From positions 1 to 45,760 of the forward strand of contig CAZSRZ010000031.1 in assembly GCA_964609085.1 (NCBI GenBank): a stretch of DNA of 45,760 nt, written 5' to 3'. The notes beneath the pieces were generated by a model that had not been told where the DNA came from, made no database searches, and was given only the letters and a program-made list of their open reading frames with translations. Made by a program: the position numbers and the translations under genes. Below are positions 31,995 through 40,128 of this stretch, piece after piece. Every line of letters starts with the position of its first letter. Positions within the stretch are counted from its first letter, which is position 1. This stretch comes from JANPLG01 sp964609085. GTDB taxonomy: Bacteria > Armatimonadota > SYMT01.

Positions 31995-32744
31995 TCAGCG
32001 CGGACCCGGGGATGTCCGTTGGAAGAAGATCAGGTGCTGCCAGGGGAGCTCGCGCTCGGTGCGTATCCACTTGAGGGCGTGCGGCGCCATCTCCCGTCGG
32101 ACCTGCGCCTCCGTCATCTTGTGGACCGGCTTGATCGGTACGTCCGGGTCCTCTGCGCGAAACTCGACGAAGGCGATCCTGCCGCCCGGCTTGAGAGCTC
32201 GCACCATGGCGACCGTCATCTCGTATGGGTGGGAGAATTCGTGATACACGTCCACGAGCAAGATCAAATCTACGGAGGCGGCGGGCAACTTCGGGTCGTC
32301 AATCTTGCCCAGCACGGGCTTCACGTTGGTGAGCTTCTTCTCCGAGGAGCGTTTGCGAATGATCTGCAGCATCTCGGGCTGGATGTCGACAGCGTAGACG
32401 AAGCCCTTCGGCACCACGAGTGGGGCCATCCGGAACGTGAGGTAGCCACTCCCCGCCCCGATGTCAGCCACGACGTTTCCGGGCTTCAACCCGAGCAACT
32501 CCACCATCCGGCGCGGGTTCTCTTCGACCTCGCGTTCGGGTCGATCGAGCCAATCGGCCGCTTGATGCCCCATCACCTGGGCGATCTCTCGCCCCATGAA
32601 GAACTTGCCCGTGCCGTCCGGGTCGTGGACTCGTCGTGTTTCGTACCGAGGTGGCGCACCCGCGCTTGGGAGCGCCAGGCACGTCGACGCCGCGCCTAGC
32701 AGCAGCTCGCGGCGGCTGACGAACCGGACGGCGGGACGAGACAT
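31995..32744 (-). CDS. SAM-dependent methyltransferase with twin-arginine signal
   Basis: This is a 249-residue class I methyltransferase with an export signal. Seen: FVSRRELLLGAAS at 8-20 (Tat motif), a hydrophobic run and ALPSAGA as a probable cleavage region, then VVADIGAGSGYLTF at 91-104 (motif I), VYAVDIQPEMLQII (motif II), VDLILLVDVYHEFSHPYE (motif IV) and ALKPGGRIAFVEFR (motif VI). A conserved pre-motif helix includes REIAQVMGHQAADWLDR. The SAM site looks complete, yet the signal would send it to the periplasm, where SAM is not normally present. It starts 6 bp after the DUF1501 gene, which is also Tat-type. It may be retained in the cytoplasm, or act differently from its fold. Confidence 0.82.
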   Translation of the reverse strand: MSRPAVRFVSRRELLLGAASTCLALPSAGAPPRYETRRVHDPDGTGKFFMGREIAQVMGHQAADWLDRPEREVEENPRRMVELLGLKPGNVVADIGAGSGYLTFRMAPLVVPKGFVYAVDIQPEMLQIIRKRSSEKKLTNVKPVLGKIDDPKLPAASVDLILLVDVYHEFSHPYEMTVAMVRALKPGGRIAFVEFRAEDPDVPIKPVHKMTEAQVRREMAPHALKWIRTERELPWQHLIFFQRTSPGPR

Positions 32745-32750
32745 GCGGGC

Positions 32751-34085
32751 CTAGATGAGCTCTTCGACGGGCAGGCGGCCGTTGAGCAGGTAGAGCGGCC
32801 GCCCATCCCCTCCCGGAACCGTCTGCGACTCCACGTTGATTCCGAGTGCGTGGTAGAGGGTGGCCGCAACTTCCTTGTAGTCGACCGGGCGCTCATCCGC
32901 GTAGCCGCCATCGGGCGTGGTGGAGCCGATCACCTGCCCGTGCCGCAGGCCACCGCCGGCCAGCAGGCACGTGGACACCGGAGCCCAGTGGTCGCGCCCG
33001 GCGTCCTTGTTGACGCGCGGCGTGCGACCGAAGTCCCCCCACACGACAACGCTAACGTCCTTGTCCAGACCGCGATCGTGCAGATCGTCAATCAGAGCGC
33101 TCACCGCCTGATCCAGCATCGGCAGCCGCTCGCGACACTGCTTGAAGTTGGCCCCGTGGTAGTCCCACCGGCCGTACCCGATGGTAACGCAGCGGGCCCC
33201 GGCTTCCACCAGTCGCCGCGCCATCAGGATGCCGTCGTTCCACATGGGGCCGCCGTCGTCCACGTTCTTGAGTGAGCCGCGACCGTAGCGCTCCCTGGTC
33301 TTCGGATCTTCCTTCTCCAGATCCAGCGCCCGTGCCACCGCGCTGCTGGTGAGCAGGTTGAGCGCCCGCTGGGTGATGGTGTCCAGCCCTTCGAGTTGGG
33401 CATCGGCCTCGCGACGGAAGCTGTCGACGCGCGTCAGGAGGCGACGGCGGTCCTCGAGCCGCTTGAGGGTGATGGTCTTCAAACTCACGTCGTCGGCCAC
33501 CTGACCGTAGGTCGGCAGGAAGGGAGCGTGGGCGATTCCCAGGAACCCCGCCTGACCGGGATCGGCCCAGCCACCGAAGTCCATCCGCTGCGAAAGGCTG
33601 ACGAATGGAGGCATCTCCGGCCGGGCGGGTCCCTGCACCTGGGAGACGACCGATCCGATGGATGGCCATTTGCCCTGCCGGAATTCCGCAGTGGTGTAGC
33701 CGCTCATGCAGAGGTGCGACGCGTGCTCGTCTCGGGCACCGACCAGGGAGCGGACAATTGTCGCCCGGTGCATCCGTTGGGCCAGCCGAGGCATCAGTTC
33801 ACAGATCTCGATGCCGGAGACGTTGGTCTTGATCGGCTTGAACTCGCCGCGGATTTCGGCGGGCGCCTCCGGCTTCAGATCGAACATGTCCTGGTGGGGC
33901 GGTCCGCCGCACAGGAAGATCACGATCACGGACTTGTGGGTCGGACGAACGCCGGCCTGAGCCTCCGCCGCGAGGATATCTGTGAGGCCGAAGCCGGCGA
34001 GGCCGGCAGCGCCGATCCGAACGAAATCTCTGCGGGAAACTCCATCGCAGAGCGTTCCGTGGGGTCCTCCCTGGATCGTCAGCAT
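32751..34085 (-). CDS. DUF1501 domain protein with Tat signal
   Basis: This is a 444-residue protein of the DUF1501 family, distantly related to the alkaline phosphatase/sulfatase fold and abundant in Planctomycetota, Verrucomicrobiota and related groups. Seen: VSRRDFVRIGAAGLAGFGL at 16-34 (Tat signal), IVIFLCGGPPHQDMFDLKP at 54-72 (family N-terminal signature), ARDEHASHLCMSGYTT, GYGRWDYHGAN, VSVVVWGDFGRTPRVNKDAGRDHW (in two parts) and GSTTPDGGYADERPV near the C-terminus. The D-x-GRDHW and WDYHG parts hold likely metal ligands. ATG at 34085 has a strong GGGAGGGG seven bases upstream. Relatives usually pair with DUF1549/DUF1553 cytochromes; here the partner is a methyltransferase. Substrate unknown. 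Confidence 0.9.
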   Translation of the reverse strand: MLTIQGGPHGTLCDGVSRRDFVRIGAAGLAGFGLTDILAAEAQAGVRPTHKSVIVIFLCGGPPHQDMFDLKPEAPAEIRGEFKPIKTNVSGIEICELMPRLAQRMHRATIVRSLVGARDEHASHLCMSGYTTAEFRQGKWPSIGSVVSQVQGPARPEMPPFVSLSQRMDFGGWADPGQAGFLGIAHAPFLPTYGQVADDVSLKTITLKRLEDRRRLLTRVDSFRREADAQLEGLDTITQRALNLLTSSAVARALDLEKEDPKTRERYGRGSLKNVDDGGPMWNDGILMARRLVEAGARCVTIGYGRWDYHGANFKQCRERLPMLDQAVSALIDDLHDRGLDKDVSVVVWGDFGRTPRVNKDAGRDHWAPVSTCLLAGGGLRHGQVIGSTTPDGGYADERPVDYKEVAATLYHALGINVESQTVPGGDGRPLYLLNGRLPVEELI

Positions 34086-34194
34086 TGTCCCCTCCCGATC
34101 TGCCCTGGCGGCTCAGGCCGGTCACACACAGCCGTCGACGCGGATTGACACCACGCCGGCCCTCAGGTTGCGCCGGAGTTGCGCCGGTCTGGGC

Positions 34195-34830
34195 CTAACC
34201 CACCATCCAGCGAGGTCCGAGCAACAGACCCACGATCCGGTACATGGGCCAGCCGATGAGCAGGCCTATCACCGTGCTCCCACCCAGAATTAGCCCCATC
34301 AACAAGAGACCGCCCCACTGGGTCATGAACAGGTCAAAGTCCCGGGCCTGCTTGTCCGGCAGGAAGGCGGAGAGGACCTTTGCGCCGTCCAGTGGACCGA
34401 CGGGGATCAGGTTGAAGAGCATCAGCCCAACGTTCACCTGCACCATCACCAGCAGCAGTTGCCCCACGGGGTCGGCGTCCGAGGCCAGGCCGAATCGGAG
34501 CGGGATGGCGAAGAGCACTGCAAGGAGCAGGTTGGAAAACGGACCCCACGCGGCGATCTTGCACATGTCCCACCGTGGGTTGTGCAATACGCCCGGGTTG
34601 ACCATCACCGGTTTCCCCCAGCCCAGCCCAAATCCGGTCAGGGTGGTCAGGACACAAAAGAGCGCCCCGAGGGGATCGAAGTGCGCCCAGGGCTCGATGG
34701 TGAGGCGTCCCGCACGGCGGGGACCGTCATCCCCGTTGTTGACCGCGGAGAGGGCGTGGGCGAACTCGTGGACGGGAATAGCGATCAACAGGGCGAGCAG
34801 GCGGAAAAGGGTGGTCTGATCGAAGTTCAT
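34195..34830 (-). CDS. Site-2 protease family (M50) integral membrane metalloprotease
   Basis: This is a 211-residue intramembrane zinc protease of the small YwhC/SpoIVFB-like group. Seen: IAIPVHEFAHALSA at 16-29, the HExxH metal motif (His21, Glu22, His25) inside a helix, and FNLIPVGPLDGAKVLSA at 139-155, supplying the third ligand Asp148. Four to six hydrophobic helices cover most of the rest; there is no PDZ domain. Members cleave membrane-bound regulators, but targets of this subgroup are often unknown. Its ATG overlaps the stop of the CCA-adding fusion gene (ATGA), a conserved-looking coupling. It is followed by 109 bp with no recognised gene before the DUF1501 gene on the same strand. 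Confidence 0.88.
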   Translation of the reverse strand: MNFDQTTLFRLLALLIAIPVHEFAHALSAVNNGDDGPRRAGRLTIEPWAHFDPLGALFCVLTTLTGFGLGWGKPVMVNPGVLHNPRWDMCKIAAWGPFSNLLLAVLFAIPLRFGLASDADPVGQLLLVMVQVNVGLMLFNLIPVGPLDGAKVLSAFLPDKQARDFDLFMTQWGGLLLMGLILGGSTVIGLLIGWPMYRIVGLLLGPRWMVG

Positions 34831-37475
34831 GAAGCCACTGTCTCCGCCGGACCGGAAGATCCGCGCGCTGCTCCAACCAACTGCGCAACGGCGTAGTGCA
34901 GCTCGGCGTCCCGTCCCATGATCTCCTCATTCAATCGCGCTGACAGGGTGGCGGCAAGCGCGTCCCCCAATCGACGCCCGGGGAGGTAGCCCAAAGCCTG
35001 AAGGTCGTCTCCGTTGATCTCCAAACGGACGTGCCGCCAGCCTGTGACGTACGCATCCACGAGTGCGCGACGCTCGGCGTCGTCGCCCAGGCTTGCGCGA
35101 AGCAGGATCAACCCTTCGGGGGGGACGCCGCGGAGCCGGCTGGTGATGGCGGCCGGCGAAAGCTCGGGCGAGGTGAGATCCAACGCGCGGCCGGGAGCTC
35201 CGGCGATCACCGCCAGCCGTTCCGCCTCCGCAGGGGCGATCCCCAGGCGTTGGGTCGCGAGCGCGTGGATCGCGGCCGCGTCGCTGTTCCGCAGCACGGC
35301 CCCCAGCAGAACCAGTCTGCGGTCCATCGGTTCGCCTGTCGCATTTGCCCACCATTCCATGGCCGCAGGCACGCGACGCAGCCACTCCGGATCCGCGTCT
35401 GCAGCCGGATCGAGATCGGCGAGGATCCCGAGCTCAGCCAGCCGCCGCAGTCCGCCCAGCGCTCGCTGCTCCTGGAGCAGGTAGCCCAACTCGCGCCAGA
35501 TTCTCAGTGGGGTGAGACCGCGCAGGCGGCCCTCCTCGATGGCAGCTCGCGCGCGGCTCTCGGTGTCGGAGTCCATCGCGAAGCCGTAGCGGGTCTCAAA
35601 TCGCACCGCCCGTAGAATGCGCGTCGGATCCTCCACGAAGCTTAGCGGGTGGAGGATGCGGACGACCCGGTGCTCGATATCTTCACCCCCACCGTGTGGA
35701 TCGACGAGGTCGCCCGGGCCGTCATCCCCGAGGGTGAGGGCCATGGCGTTGATGGTGAAATCTCGCCGGCGAAGATCGTCGAGCACCGAGGAAGGCTCTA
35801 CCTCGGGCAGGGCGCCCGGATGCGCGTAGCTCTCCTGCCGCGCTGTGGCAAGGTCCACCCGACAGAGCGGCGGAAGTCCGCCGGATGGCGCCTCCGGCAA
35901 CGTTACCCGCGCCGTTCCGAATCGTTCCTCAAACTTGAACTCGCCGCCCACCGCCGCCGCGAGTGCTGCAGCCAGTCGCTGCGCGTCCGGCTCCACGAGG
36001 ATGTCGATGTCCAGATTCGGCACGCCGATGAGCGCATCCCGGACAAATCCCCCGACGAGGTACGCCGCCTGGCCTGTCTCCCCGGACACGCTACCGATCC
36101 GGGCCAACAGGCGCTGGACGGGCGCGGGCAACCGTTCGGCCAGCCGGGAAGCCACGTCGTCTCGGGCGTTTGGCCGGGTGGAGGCATACCGCAGCCCGTG
36201 TAGCGCGGTCAGCAGGTCAGAGCGGGTGACGATGCCCACCAGACGGCCGTCCTCGACGACCGGCAACCGCCCGATGCTGTTGCGGATCATCAGCCGTTCC
36301 ATCGTCGAGAGCGGCGTCTCGGGCGCCACGGTACGGGGAGAGCGCGCCATGTAGGCCCTTACCGGGGCGTGCTCCAACCGGTGATGCCGTGCCTTGTCGG
36401 CGTCGCGACGGGTCACCACGCCAAGGATCCTGCCGTCCTCCGCGACCACGAGGCCGGAGTGGCCGCATCGGATCATCTCCCGCCGAGCCTCGGCCACGGT
36501 GGCGGTGGGCGGCACTACCCGGACCGGGTTCGACATCAGGTCACGCGCAACCGGCTCCGGATGCAGGGCGCCGGGGAGCGCACGCAGCAGTGCTTCCCGC
36601 GCCTCGTCGACATCGAGCCCGCGAAGGACCGCGGCAGCAGCACGTGGATGACCTCCACCCCCCACCGCGCGGAGAAGCTCTGCCACGTCCACGCCGGCGG
36701 AGCGACTCCGGGCGATCACATGGATCGCACCCTCCATCGGAAGCAGGGCAACCGCTGCGTCCAACTCCTCGGCGTCGAGCAGACGACTCACCACGTCGGC
36801 CGCATCCTCCACGTACTCCCCGGGCGGAGTCTCATGGAAACTCACCGCCCATCCGGCAGCCTCTCGCAGTTCCATTGAGCTGATGAGTTCCCCCATCAGG
36901 CGGCGCTGGGCGGACGTGAGCCCCCGGTTGAGAATCTCCGCGGCGGCCTCGAGCGATCCGCCAGACCTGATCAGCCATGCGGCGGTCTCCAGGTCTTCGG
37001 CAGTGGTGGCGGCGTAGGTGAGGGAACCGGTATCCTCATAGATTCCCAGCAACATGGCCGTGGCTGCGAATGGCGACGGGATGATGCCCTGGGCGCGAAG
37101 CTCTCCCGCGATGAGCGTGGATGCGGCCCCCACCGGTCGAAGCACGGCGTGAGCCGTCGGGAAATCCGGTGGCGTGCTCAGGTGGTGGTCAAACAGGTGG
37201 ATCTCCACTCCCGGGAGGTCCAACCAGTCAGCCAGCGGGCCAAGCCGGGACCGGGTGGACGTATCGACGACAACGAGCCGAGTGATCGTCATTGGGTCGA
37301 TCTCCCCCGGCTCCACGATGTTTGAGAGATCACGGTGGAGCGACAGGAAATCGCGGACCGCGCGGCCAGCCCCCGCCGGCAGGGCCAATCGCGCGCCCTC
37401 GTACAACTCGGCCGCTCCCAGCATGGCACCGACGGCGTCGAAGTCCGCATTGGAGTGGCAGAGGATGACGACCAT
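34827..37475 (-). CDS. DHH phosphoesterase-CBS-tRNA nucleotidyltransferase (CCA/A-adding) fusion
   Basis: This is an 882-residue cytoplasmic multidomain enzyme. Residues 1-300 are a DHH/DHHA1 phosphoesterase: CHSNADFDAV at 6-15, DHH at 96-98 and GGGGHPRAA at 272-280. Two CBS domains follow at about 309-363 and 373-425, likely binding adenine nucleotides. Residues 465-620 are the class II nucleotidyltransferase head: YLVGGFVRDALIG at 472-484, NLDIDILV at 487-494 with catalytic Asp489 and Asp491, and RRRDFTINAMAL later. The rest is the RNA-binding neck, body and tail. Similar DHH-CBS-CCA proteins are known in Aquifex and other deep-branching bacteria, where A-adding and CC-adding can be separate. 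It may repair tRNA 3' ends and degrade short RNA. It overlaps the M50 gene by 4 bp. Confidence 0.92.
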   Translation of the reverse strand: MVVILCHSNADFDAVGAMLGAAELYEGARLALPAGAGRAVRDFLSLHRDLSNIVEPGEIDPMTITRLVVVDTSTRSRLGPLADWLDLPGVEIHLFDHHLSTPPDFPTAHAVLRPVGAASTLIAGELRAQGIIPSPFAATAMLLGIYEDTGSLTYAATTAEDLETAAWLIRSGGSLEAAAEILNRGLTSAQRRLMGELISSMELREAAGWAVSFHETPPGEYVEDAADVVSRLLDAEELDAAVALLPMEGAIHVIARSRSAGVDVAELLRAVGGGGHPRAAAAVLRGLDVDEAREALLRALPGALHPEPVARDLMSNPVRVVPPTATVAEARREMIRCGHSGLVVAEDGRILGVVTRRDADKARHHRLEHAPVRAYMARSPRTVAPETPLSTMERLMIRNSIGRLPVVEDGRLVGIVTRSDLLTALHGLRYASTRPNARDDVASRLAERLPAPVQRLLARIGSVSGETGQAAYLVGGFVRDALIGVPNLDIDILVEPDAQRLAAALAAAVGGEFKFEERFGTARVTLPEAPSGGLPPLCRVDLATARQESYAHPGALPEVEPSSVLDDLRRRDFTINAMALTLGDDGPGDLVDPHGGGEDIEHRVVRILHPLSFVEDPTRILRAVRFETRYGFAMDSDTESRARAAIEEGRLRGLTPLRIWRELGYLLQEQRALGGLRRLAELGILADLDPAADADPEWLRRVPAAMEWWANATGEPMDRRLVLLGAVLRNSDAAAIHALATQRLGIAPAEAERLAVIAGAPGRALDLTSPELSPAAITSRLRGVPPEGLILLRASLGDDAERRALVDAYVTGWRHVRLEINGDDLQALGYLPGRRLGDALAATLSARLNEEIMGRDAELHYAVAQLVGAARGSSGPAETVAS

Positions 37476-37651
37476 CGTGGTTGACGTTCCAGGGCGGTGA
37501 GAGCCGGCTCCCGCTCCCGACCCGCGCTCCAGTCTATCGGTACGGCGCTTCGACCGGGAAGACTCTTCTGCCGGGAAGGGCGCGGGCAGGAAACCGCACC
37601 CTGAGTTGTTGAACCCGGGGAAGACGCTCTCTCCCTGAAGGACAGATTCCG

Positions 37652-38512
37652 ATGGCCGTGCCTCACCTCCCGCTCCGCGCCTGCCTGCTCACCGCCACTT
37701 CGTGCGCGGCGCTGATCCTCGCCGCCATCGGCGCGACGGCACCTCGCACCGCCGCAGCCCAGGCGCCCGCCGTCCAGCTTTTCAACGGCAAGGACCTGAC
37801 CAACTTCTACAAGTGGATGGCGGGTACGGGTCGAGAGGACCCGAACCAGGTCTTCACCGTGGTGGACCAGGTGGACGGGGCACCCGCCATCCGGGTGAGC
37901 GGTCAGGGCTACGGCGGCTTCATCACCGAGAAGGAGTACCAGGACTATCGTCTGACGGTGGAGTTCCGCTGGGGGCTGTTGACGTGGGGCGGTCGGAAGA
38001 ACGCCACCCGCGACAGCGGGATCCTGCTCCACTGCCAGGGGAGGGACGGCAACACCGGCAAGGACTTCAAGGGCCCGTGGATGCGCTCGCAGGAGTGCCA
38101 GATCATTGAGGGCGGCGTCGGCGACTTCATCATGGTCGGAGGCTATGAGCCGGACGGAACGCAACTCACCCCGAAGCTGACGACGACGGTCAGCAAGGAT
38201 CGGGACGGAGAGACGATCTACGATCCCAAGGGCGAGGTGAAGACCATGCAGGGTGGCCGGATCAACTGGTACGGCCGGGACCCCGATTGGGCAGACGTGC
38301 TGGGATTCCGAGGCAGGCAGGACGTGGAGAGCCCGCTCGGTGAATGGACGCGGATCGAAGTGATCTGCGACGGGGACAAGATCACCATCGCCGTCAATGG
38401 AAAGGTGGTGAATGCCGCCTACGGATCTGACCTGACGAAGGGCAAGATACTGTTCCAGACCGAAGGAGCCGAACTCTACTTCCGAAAGATTGAGATCCGA
38501 CCCGTCCGGTGA
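37652..38512 (+). CDS. Secreted DUF1080 (3-keto-disaccharide hydrolase-type) protein
   Basis: This is a 286-residue secreted protein of the DUF1080/LamG-like fold. Seen: an N-terminal signal peptide (hydrophobic LTATSCAALILAAIGATA at about 13-30) with a likely cut near AAAQA (34-38), then VQLFNGKDLTNFYKW at 41-55, GFITEKEYQDYRLTVEFRWG (89-108), RDSGILLHCQG at 120-130, SQECQIIEGG, and the C-terminal GKILFQTEGAELYFRKIEIRP (in two parts), all typical of the family. Members include 3-keto-glucoside and 3-keto-disaccharide hydrolases. ATG at 37652 has AAGGA ten bases upstream. It stands alone between the divergent CCA-fusion gene and a convergent small gene. It could link to the Tat-exported isomerase and the Gfo/Idh enzymes in a 3-keto sugar route. 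Confidence 0.88.
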   Translation: MAVPHLPLRACLLTATSCAALILAAIGATAPRTAAAQAPAVQLFNGKDLTNFYKWMAGTGREDPNQVFTVVDQVDGAPAIRVSGQGYGGFITEKEYQDYRLTVEFRWGLLTWGGRKNATRDSGILLHCQGRDGNTGKDFKGPWMRSQECQIIEGGVGDFIMVGGYEPDGTQLTPKLTTTVSKDRDGETIYDPKGEVKTMQGGRINWYGRDPDWADVLGFRGRQDVESPLGEWTRIEVICDGDKITIAVNGKVVNAAYGSDLTKGKILFQTEGAELYFRKIEIRPVR

Positions 38513-38618
38513 GCAGCACCCGAGGGGACCGGAGGTCGGAGGCAAGTCCACTCGGTCGCCGGCCCCGCCCACCTCTCGACTCATCCCCGCGGTCGGTGAC
38601 TCCGGCGAAACCGCGAGG

Positions 38619-38858
38619 TCAGGTTCCCTTCGCCACCAGCGCCTGAGCGTCGCCCAGCACCCGGCGCAGGAGGTCCAGCCGGGAGGCTGCGCACTCAGAC
38701 AGAGCGCCGCCCTCCACCCGCACACTAACCCGTGCCGGGTGGCCGGAGGTGTGCAGTACCAAAACTTCCCACCACGCGTCCGGATCGTCTGGGTCGTCCC
38801 AGGTGTAGCGGGCAGTCGCGGTGCTGCCATCCCTTGTCAGCTCCCACCCCTCTTCCAC
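38619..38858 (-). CDS. Small uncharacterised protein (79 residues)
   Basis: This is a short gene without a family I recognise. The peptide has a protein-like, mixed composition: GWELTRDGSTATARYTWDDP then DAWWEVLVLHTSGHPARV, followed by a helix-like Leu-rich end, SRLDLLRRVLGDAQALV. It is acidic in the first half and amphipathic in the second, with no signal or membrane segment. The start GTG at 38858 is preceded by GGAGGG eight bases upstream, which favours a real gene. It is convergent with the DUF1080 gene and diverges from the M20 peptidase gene across 118 bp. Function unknown; it may be a chance reading. Confidence 0.55.
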   Translation of the reverse strand: MEEGWELTRDGSTATARYTWDDPDDPDAWWEVLVLHTSGHPARVSVRVEGGALSECAASRLDLLRRVLGDAQALVAKGT

Positions 38859-38976
38859 GGCATCAGCCCTCCAGGGATTCGTCCCTCATTTCCGCTCTGG
38901 TGTCACGGGCAGGAAATCCGACGTGACGCCTGGAACCGGCCCCCTACCAATGGGCTCGGGAAAAGGGATGGCGTCG

Positions 38977-40128
38977 ATGATCACCGTGGAGGGAGCGAGG
39001 ATCGCGGAGATTCTGGGCGAACTGGTGCGCGTGCCCTCCGTCAATCCCGCCCAGGAGGGCGCCCGATCGGGACGCGGTGGAGAGGCCGCCATGGCCCGCC
39101 TCGTTGCGGACTGGTTCCAGTCCCTGGGAGCAGAGGTGACACTGGACGAAGTCGCCCCCGACCGTCCGAACGTCTACGGCGTTTGGGAGGGCAAGACGGA
39201 TAGGTGGTCGGGCCTGGACACCCACATGGACACCGTCGGCGTCGAGCAAATGACCGGCGATCCTTTCTCGGGCCAGGTCGCGGACGGCCGAGTTTGGGGG
39301 CGGGGCGCTGTCGATACAAAAGCATCGCTGGCCTCGGCCCTGGCCGTGCTTGAGGCCGCTCGCGAAGCCGGCATCCGACCCGGCTGCCGACTGCTGCTGG
39401 CGGGTACGGTGGATGAAGAGGTGGATGCCACGGGGGCTGCCGCGCTTGCGAGCTGGCTTCGCCGCAAGGGAATCACCCTGGACGAGCTTGCCGTCTCGGA
39501 GCCCACGCGGTGCGGTCCAGTCATCGCTCACAAGGGCGTGCTGCGGGTGTTTCTCACCGTCCATGGCGCCCCGGCGCACTCTTCGCAGCCAGAACTCGGG
39601 CGCAACGCCATCTCGGCGGCAGCCCGAATCACGCTGGCACTGGAAGCGGAGCACGCTCGCCTGCACAGCGAGCCCGGTCACCCGATGCTTGGCCCCGGCA
39701 CCTTGACGGTCACCACCGTTCTCGGCGGCACCGGGCTCAACGTGGTGCCGGATCGATGTGTGCTGGGTATCGATCGCCGCCTCATCTCTGGAGAGGACCC
39801 GGTAACGGAGTCGGATCGCATTCTCGCAATCGCGCAGGAGGCCTCCCCGCTGCCGGTCGAGTTGACCCTCAGCAAGGCGATCCGGGCCTTCGAGCAGGAT
39901 CCGAGCGCGCCGTGGATCGGAGAGATGGCGGCCTGGTCCGGACAACCTGTGTCCTCCGCGCCGTACTGCACCAACGCGTGGGCCTATCCGGAGTGCGCAC
40001 GCGCCTGCGTGGTCGTCGGTCCGGGCTCGATCGATCAGGCCCATGGGGTCGAAGAGTGGGTCGAGGTCTCGCAATTGGAAAAACACGCACGGATGCTGGC
40101 GCGGTGGTGGGGGCTGGGCGAATGTTGA
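38977..40128 (+). CDS. M20 family metallopeptidase (ArgE/DapE/CPG2-like)
   Basis: This is a 383-residue zinc amidohydrolase acting on N-acyl amino acids or dipeptides. Seen: SGLDTHMDTVG at 78-88 with metal His83 and catalytic Asp85, VWGRGAVDTKASLA at 106-119 with bridging Asp113, GTVDEEVDATGA at 143-154 with catalytic Glu147 and metal Glu148, AVSEPTRCG for the next metal ligand, and IDQAHGVEEWVEVSQLEKH at the C-terminus with the last metal His. The dimerisation lid lies between (about 195-300). The ATG at 38977 has AAGGG nine bases upstream; ATG at 38968 and 38950 are alternatives. It overlaps the aminotransferase gene by 7 bp, so amide hydrolysis and transamination may act in sequence. Substrate unknown. 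Confidence 0.88.
   Translation: MITVEGARIAEILGELVRVPSVNPAQEGARSGRGGEAAMARLVADWFQSLGAEVTLDEVAPDRPNVYGVWEGKTDRWSGLDTHMDTVGVEQMTGDPFSGQVADGRVWGRGAVDTKASLASALAVLEAAREAGIRPGCRLLLAGTVDEEVDATGAAALASWLRRKGITLDELAVSEPTRCGPVIAHKGVLRVFLTVHGAPAHSSQPELGRNAISAAARITLALEAEHARLHSEPGHPMLGPGTLTVTTVLGGTGLNVVPDRCVLGIDRRLISGEDPVTESDRILAIAQEASPLPVELTLSKAIRAFEQDPSAPWIGEMAAWSGQPVSSAPYCTNAWAYPECARACVVVGPGSIDQAHGVEEWVEVSQLEKHARMLARWWGLGEC

Noticed and set aside
37289..38830. A 513-codon minus-strand reading frame antisense to the DUF1080 gene and overlapping the CCA-fusion start
   Set aside because: It has low-complexity, Arg/Pro-rich translation without motifs, and overlaps two genes with clear family signatures.
38944..40086. 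A 380-codon minus-strand frame antisense to the M20 peptidase
   Set aside because: The plus strand carries all M20 metal ligands; the antisense translation has no known motif.
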